Part shown: one piece after another, positions 60,084 to 64,000 of the stretch
Layout: the number at the start of each line of letters is the position of its first letter
Numbering within the stretch: the first letter of the stretch is position 1
DNA from: Streptomyces sp. CC208A
GTDB lineage: Bacteria; Actinomycetota; Actinomycetes; Streptomycetales; Streptomycetaceae
Assembly: GCF_030010625.1 (NCBI RefSeq)
Contig: NZ_JASCXN010000011.1
Span: forward strand, 62,001 to 126,000
DNA length: 64,000 nt
Reading direction: 5' to 3'
The notes under the pieces: model-generated
What the model saw: the letters and a program-made list of their open reading frames with translations, nothing else
Told to the model about the DNA's origin: nothing
Databases searched by the model: none
Made by a program: the position numbers and the translations under genes

Positions 60084-60431
60084 TCAGGCGCGCCCCATGA
60101 CCGGCCGGCCGGCCGCCGAGGCCGTGGCCGCCGGTGTCGCCGCGATCAGGCGGTTGCGCGCGCGTCCCATGAGTTCTTCGCGTTCGTCCTCGGTGAGGCC
60201 GCCCCATACGCCGTAGGGCTCTCGCACGGCCAGTGCGTGTGCCGCGCACTCCGCGCGGACCGGGCACCGCATGCAGACCTCTTTCGCCGAGTTCTCACGC
60301 GCACTCCGTGCCGCGCCGCGCTCTCCCTCGGGGTGGAAGAACAGGGAGCTGTCGACCCCGCGGCAGGCCGCGAGGAGTTGCCAGTCCCACAGATCGGCGT
60401 TGGGTCCGGGAAGGCGGGAGAAATCTGCCAT
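60084..60431 (-). CDS. whiD: WhiB-family sporulation regulator WhiD
   Basis: 115 residues from ATG 60431 (MADFSRLPGPNADLWDWQL). The [4Fe-4S] ligands C23, C53, C56 and C62 and the GVWGG turn are all present. The sequence and the position next to bldM identify WhiD, the orthologue of mycobacterial WhiB3, needed for late spore-wall maturation in Streptomyces. It acts with HrdB. It is divergent from bldM across 443 bp. Confidence 0.95.
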   Translation of the reverse strand: MADFSRLPGPNADLWDWQLLAACRGVDSSLFFHPEGERGAARSARENSAKEVCMRCPVRAECAAHALAVREPYGVWGGLTEDEREELMGRARNRLIAATPAATASAAGRPVMGRA

Positions 60432-60874
60432 TGCGCTAGTCCCCTTGAAACCGTGTCGAACGGGTGGGTGGGTGTGCGGGTGGTGGCTGTCGGTCCGGGG
60501 CTCCTCGGTCCCCGGTGGGTCCGGACGTGCTCCCACTACTGTCTACTGTCGAAGTAGATGTAAATATGACTCATTGCGAATCTAGCCACAGACACCGCGA
60601 AAAGGGAAGAAAACCCGCTAAATGGGGCATAGCTTCTGGTGATGGACGTACGACCCCCGACGCTCTTCTCCGCGCACGACCCCTCACAAGGAGTGCCGAA
60701 GGTCCCGTCCGACCCGTAACTCTTTCGAGTGACCATCGTTGAGAGTGCGAGGCGGTTGAATGAACAAGCGATCGGGCAGGTGTCCGGGAGCGTCAACCGC
60801 ACAGGTGACGATACGTACCAGCCCTGGAGGCTCAAGGTGACGCGCAACAGCTGCGAGAGCCGCGGAGGTCAGTC
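60432..60874. other. Divergent whiD-bldM control region
   Basis: This 443-bp non-coding stretch includes AT-rich tracts unusual for the genome (GTAAATATGACTCATTGCG, ~60559-60577). It holds the BldN-type promoter of bldM and presumably the whiD promoters, which I could not place. Confidence 0.6.
60715..60742 (+). promoter_or_regulatory. bldM promoter of the SigmaBldN type
   Basis: CGTAAC (60715-60720), 16 nt and CGTTGA (60737-60742) match the known SigmaBldN promoter at bldM. The predicted leader is about 125 nt. Confidence 0.75.
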
Positions 60875-61486
60875 ATGACGTCCGTCCTCGTCTGCGACGA
60901 CTCCCCGCTTGCCCGAGAGGCGCTTCGCCGCGCGGTCGCGACCGTGCCCGGCGTCGAGCGCGTGACCACCGCGGCCAACGGCGAGGAAGTCCTCCGCCGC
61001 TGGGGCGCGGACCGCTCGGACCTCATCCTGATGGACGTGCGCATGCCCGGCCTCGGTGGTGTGGAAACCGTACGCCGGCTGCTCTCCGCCGACCCCGGCG
61101 CCCGGATCATCATGCTCACGGTCGCCGAGGACCTCGACGGCGTCGCGCTCGCGGTCGCCGCGGGTGCCCGTGGCTATCTGCACAAGGACGCCTCGCGCGC
61201 CGAACTGCGGGCCACCGTCACCCAGGCGCTCGCCGACCCGACCTGGCGGCTCGCCCCCCGCCGGCTCCGTTCGGCCGAGATGGGCGCCGCGCCCACCCTC
61301 ACCGCCCGCGAGATCCAGGTCCTCGAAGGCATGAGCCACGGCCGGTCCAACGCGGAGATCGGGCGCGAGCTCTTCCTCTCCGAGGACACGGTCAAGACCC
61401 ACGCCCGACGCCTCTTCAAGAAGCTCGGCGCCTCCGACCGGGCGCACGCCGTCGCGCTCGGATTCCGCTGGGGCCTGGTCCGCTGA
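60875..61486 (+). CDS. bldM: Response regulator BldM
   Basis: 203 residues, NarL/FixJ type. The receiver domain retains D8, D9 and D54 (LILMDVRM), though BldM is known to work as an atypical, phosphorylation-independent regulator. The LuxR HTH is LTAREIQVLEGMSHGRSNAEIG. BldM controls aerial hyphae genes alone and sporulation genes with WhiI. The ATG follows GGAGGT. Confidence 0.96.
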   Translation: MTSVLVCDDSPLAREALRRAVATVPGVERVTTAANGEEVLRRWGADRSDLILMDVRMPGLGGVETVRRLLSADPGARIIMLTVAEDLDGVALAVAAGARGYLHKDASRAELRATVTQALADPTWRLAPRRLRSAEMGAAPTLTAREIQVLEGMSHGRSNAEIGRELFLSEDTVKTHARRLFKKLGASDRAHAVALGFRWGLVR

Positions 61487-61520
61487 ACCGCCGGCCACCG
61501 GCCGCCTCCCCGTCCGCACC

Positions 61521-61544
61521 CCCGTCCGCCGAGGGGCGGACGGG
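61521..61544 (+). terminator. Terminator after bldM
   Basis: CCCGTCCGCC-GAGG-GGCGGACGGG, a perfect 10-bp stem 34 nt after the stop. Confidence 0.7.
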
Positions 61545-61729
61545 GCGGGCCTGTGTCACTTCCCCGGCCGATGCCGCATCCTTGAGGTGTGGAGTTCCTC
61601 GGGGACGAGTCGATCGAGCGGAAGGGGAGGGCGCCAGAGATGAATCCCGGCGCACCTGCTCATAACGCTTCGGTGCACAACTACGGACGCGGTGTCACGG
61701 ACGAGCGGGCCTCAAGGCACCATGGAGCG

Positions 61730-62332
61730 ATGCGCGACGACGAGACCATGGGTTCCCCCATGCCTGCCGGGCAGGGGGAGATCGGTGCGCTCGTCCACCG
61801 CGCCGTCGACGGGGACGCGCAGGCCACCCACGACCTGCTCGCGCGCGTCCACCCGCTCGCGCTGCGCTACTGCCGCACCCGGCTCAGCCGGCTGCCCGGC
61901 GACGCCCGCCACTTCGTCGAGGACCTCGCGCAGGAGGTCTGCGTCGCCGTCCTCATGGCCCTGCCCCGCTACAAGGACACCGGCCGCCCCTTCGAGGCCT
62001 TCGTCTTCGCCATCGCCGGCCACAAGGTCGCCGACCTCCAGCGGGCCGCCATGCGCCACCCCGGCTCCACCGCCGTGCCCTCCGACGAGATGCCCGAGCG
62101 GCCCGACGACTCCCTCGGCCCCGAGGAGCGGGCCCTCCTCAGCGACGACGCCGAATGGGCCAAGAAGCTCCTCGCCAACCTCCCGGAGAACCAGCGCGAA
62201 CTCCTCGTGCTACGGGTGGCCGTCGGACTGACCGCCGAGGAGACCGGCCAGATGCTCGGCATGTCCCCGGGCGCCGTCCGCGTCGCCCAGCACCGCGCCC
62301 TCAGCCGGCTGCGGGCCCTCGCCGAGCAGTAA
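61730..62332 (+). CDS. shbA: ECF sigma factor, SigD/ShbA-like
   Basis: 200 residues from ATG 61730. Sigma2 contains [24 protein letters not shown]. Sigma4 has [26 protein letters not shown]. The location between whiD/bldM and guaB matches mycobacterial sigD (whiB3-sigD-guaB2) and the Streptomyces ShbA locus, whose sigma factor drives hrdB transcription. The frame opens at 61589, but codon bias is poor before ~61730, so the start is uncertain (ATG 61640 is an alternative with a better ribosome site). Confidence 0.8.
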   Translation: MRDDETMGSPMPAGQGEIGALVHRAVDGDAQATHDLLARVHPLALRYCRTRLSRLPGDARHFVEDLAQEVCVAVLMALPRYKDTGRPFEAFVFAIAGHKVADLQRAAMRHPGSTAVPSDEMPERPDDSLGPEERALLSDDAEWAKKLLANLPENQRELLVLRVAVGLTAEETGQMLGMSPGAVRVAQHRALSRLRALAEQ

Positions 62333-62430
62333 GTGTCGAAGGGGCTGAGCGTCCCTCACGTACCTGTGGAAACGTCCAAAGATTCCCGCTGATCTTGATC
62401 GTGGAATGAGACACCGCTCGGGCCCGTTAG

Positions 62431-63975
<1,545 letters not shown>

Positions 63976-64000
63976 CCCGGCGCGACGGGAAGGGGCGGTT

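Overview
The window is chromosomal DNA from a Streptomyces-type actinomycete. The evidence is very high GC, strong third-position GC bias, frequent GTG starts, whiD/bldM developmental genes, GroEL1 with a His-rich tail and an actinobacterial r-protein operon order. It holds the str, S10, spc and alpha ribosomal operons, then a cell-wall/tRNA-modification/chaperone segment, and ends at the whiD-bldM-sigma-guaB locus. No tRNA, rRNA, CRISPR array or complete insertion sequence was seen.

Layout. 1-2173 (minus): the 5' part of a large, probably DNA-targeting protein with duplicated winged-helix modules and a PD-(D/E)xK nuclease core; it runs off the left edge. 2.3-7.0 kb: str operon (rpsL, rpsG, fusA, tuf). 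7.0-12.0 kb: accessory island with a PIG-L-type lipoprotein, a DGPF protein plus ECF42-type sigma factor, and an Rpn-type nuclease-fold protein. 12.4-29 kb: S10 (rpsJ to rpsQ), spc (rplN to secY, adk, map) and alpha (infA, rpmJ, rpsM, rpsK, rpoA, rplQ, truA) clusters. 30-33 kb: a membrane protein divergent from an ABC-F ATPase. 33-41 kb: rplM-rpsI, glmM, coaA, glmS, acpS, nnr and an L,D-transpeptidase. 41-48 kb: alr, a hydrolase, tsaE, a small iron-box ORF, an inactive YkuD-like protein, tsaB-rimI-tsaD. 48-54 kb: two paralogous polysaccharide deacetylases around a second DGPF/ECF42 pair and a methyltransferase. 54-56 kb: groES-groEL1 behind two CIRCE elements. 56-59 kb: SnoaL-like, SDR and MOSC proteins. 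59-64 kb: LysR regulator, whiD, bldM, a SigD/ShbA-like ECF sigma factor and guaB.

Most genes serve growth: translation, t6A modification (TsaB/D/E), UDP-GlcNAc precursor supply (GlmS, GlmM), D-Ala (Alr), CoA (CoaA), phosphopantetheinylation (AcpS), guanine nucleotides (GuaB) and folding (GroES/EL). Less ordinary points are the unlisted nuclease-like gene at the left edge; an identical 25-base leader hairpin before both rpsL and rpsJ; two cases where the 3' end of a gene is duplicated downstream around a GC-rich hairpin segment; a small ORF under an iron-box-like palindrome; an L,D-transpeptidase-like protein lacking its catalytic Cys; and two DGPF/ECF42 pairs, one with a candidate target promoter and the other with a repeat-built N-terminal extension.
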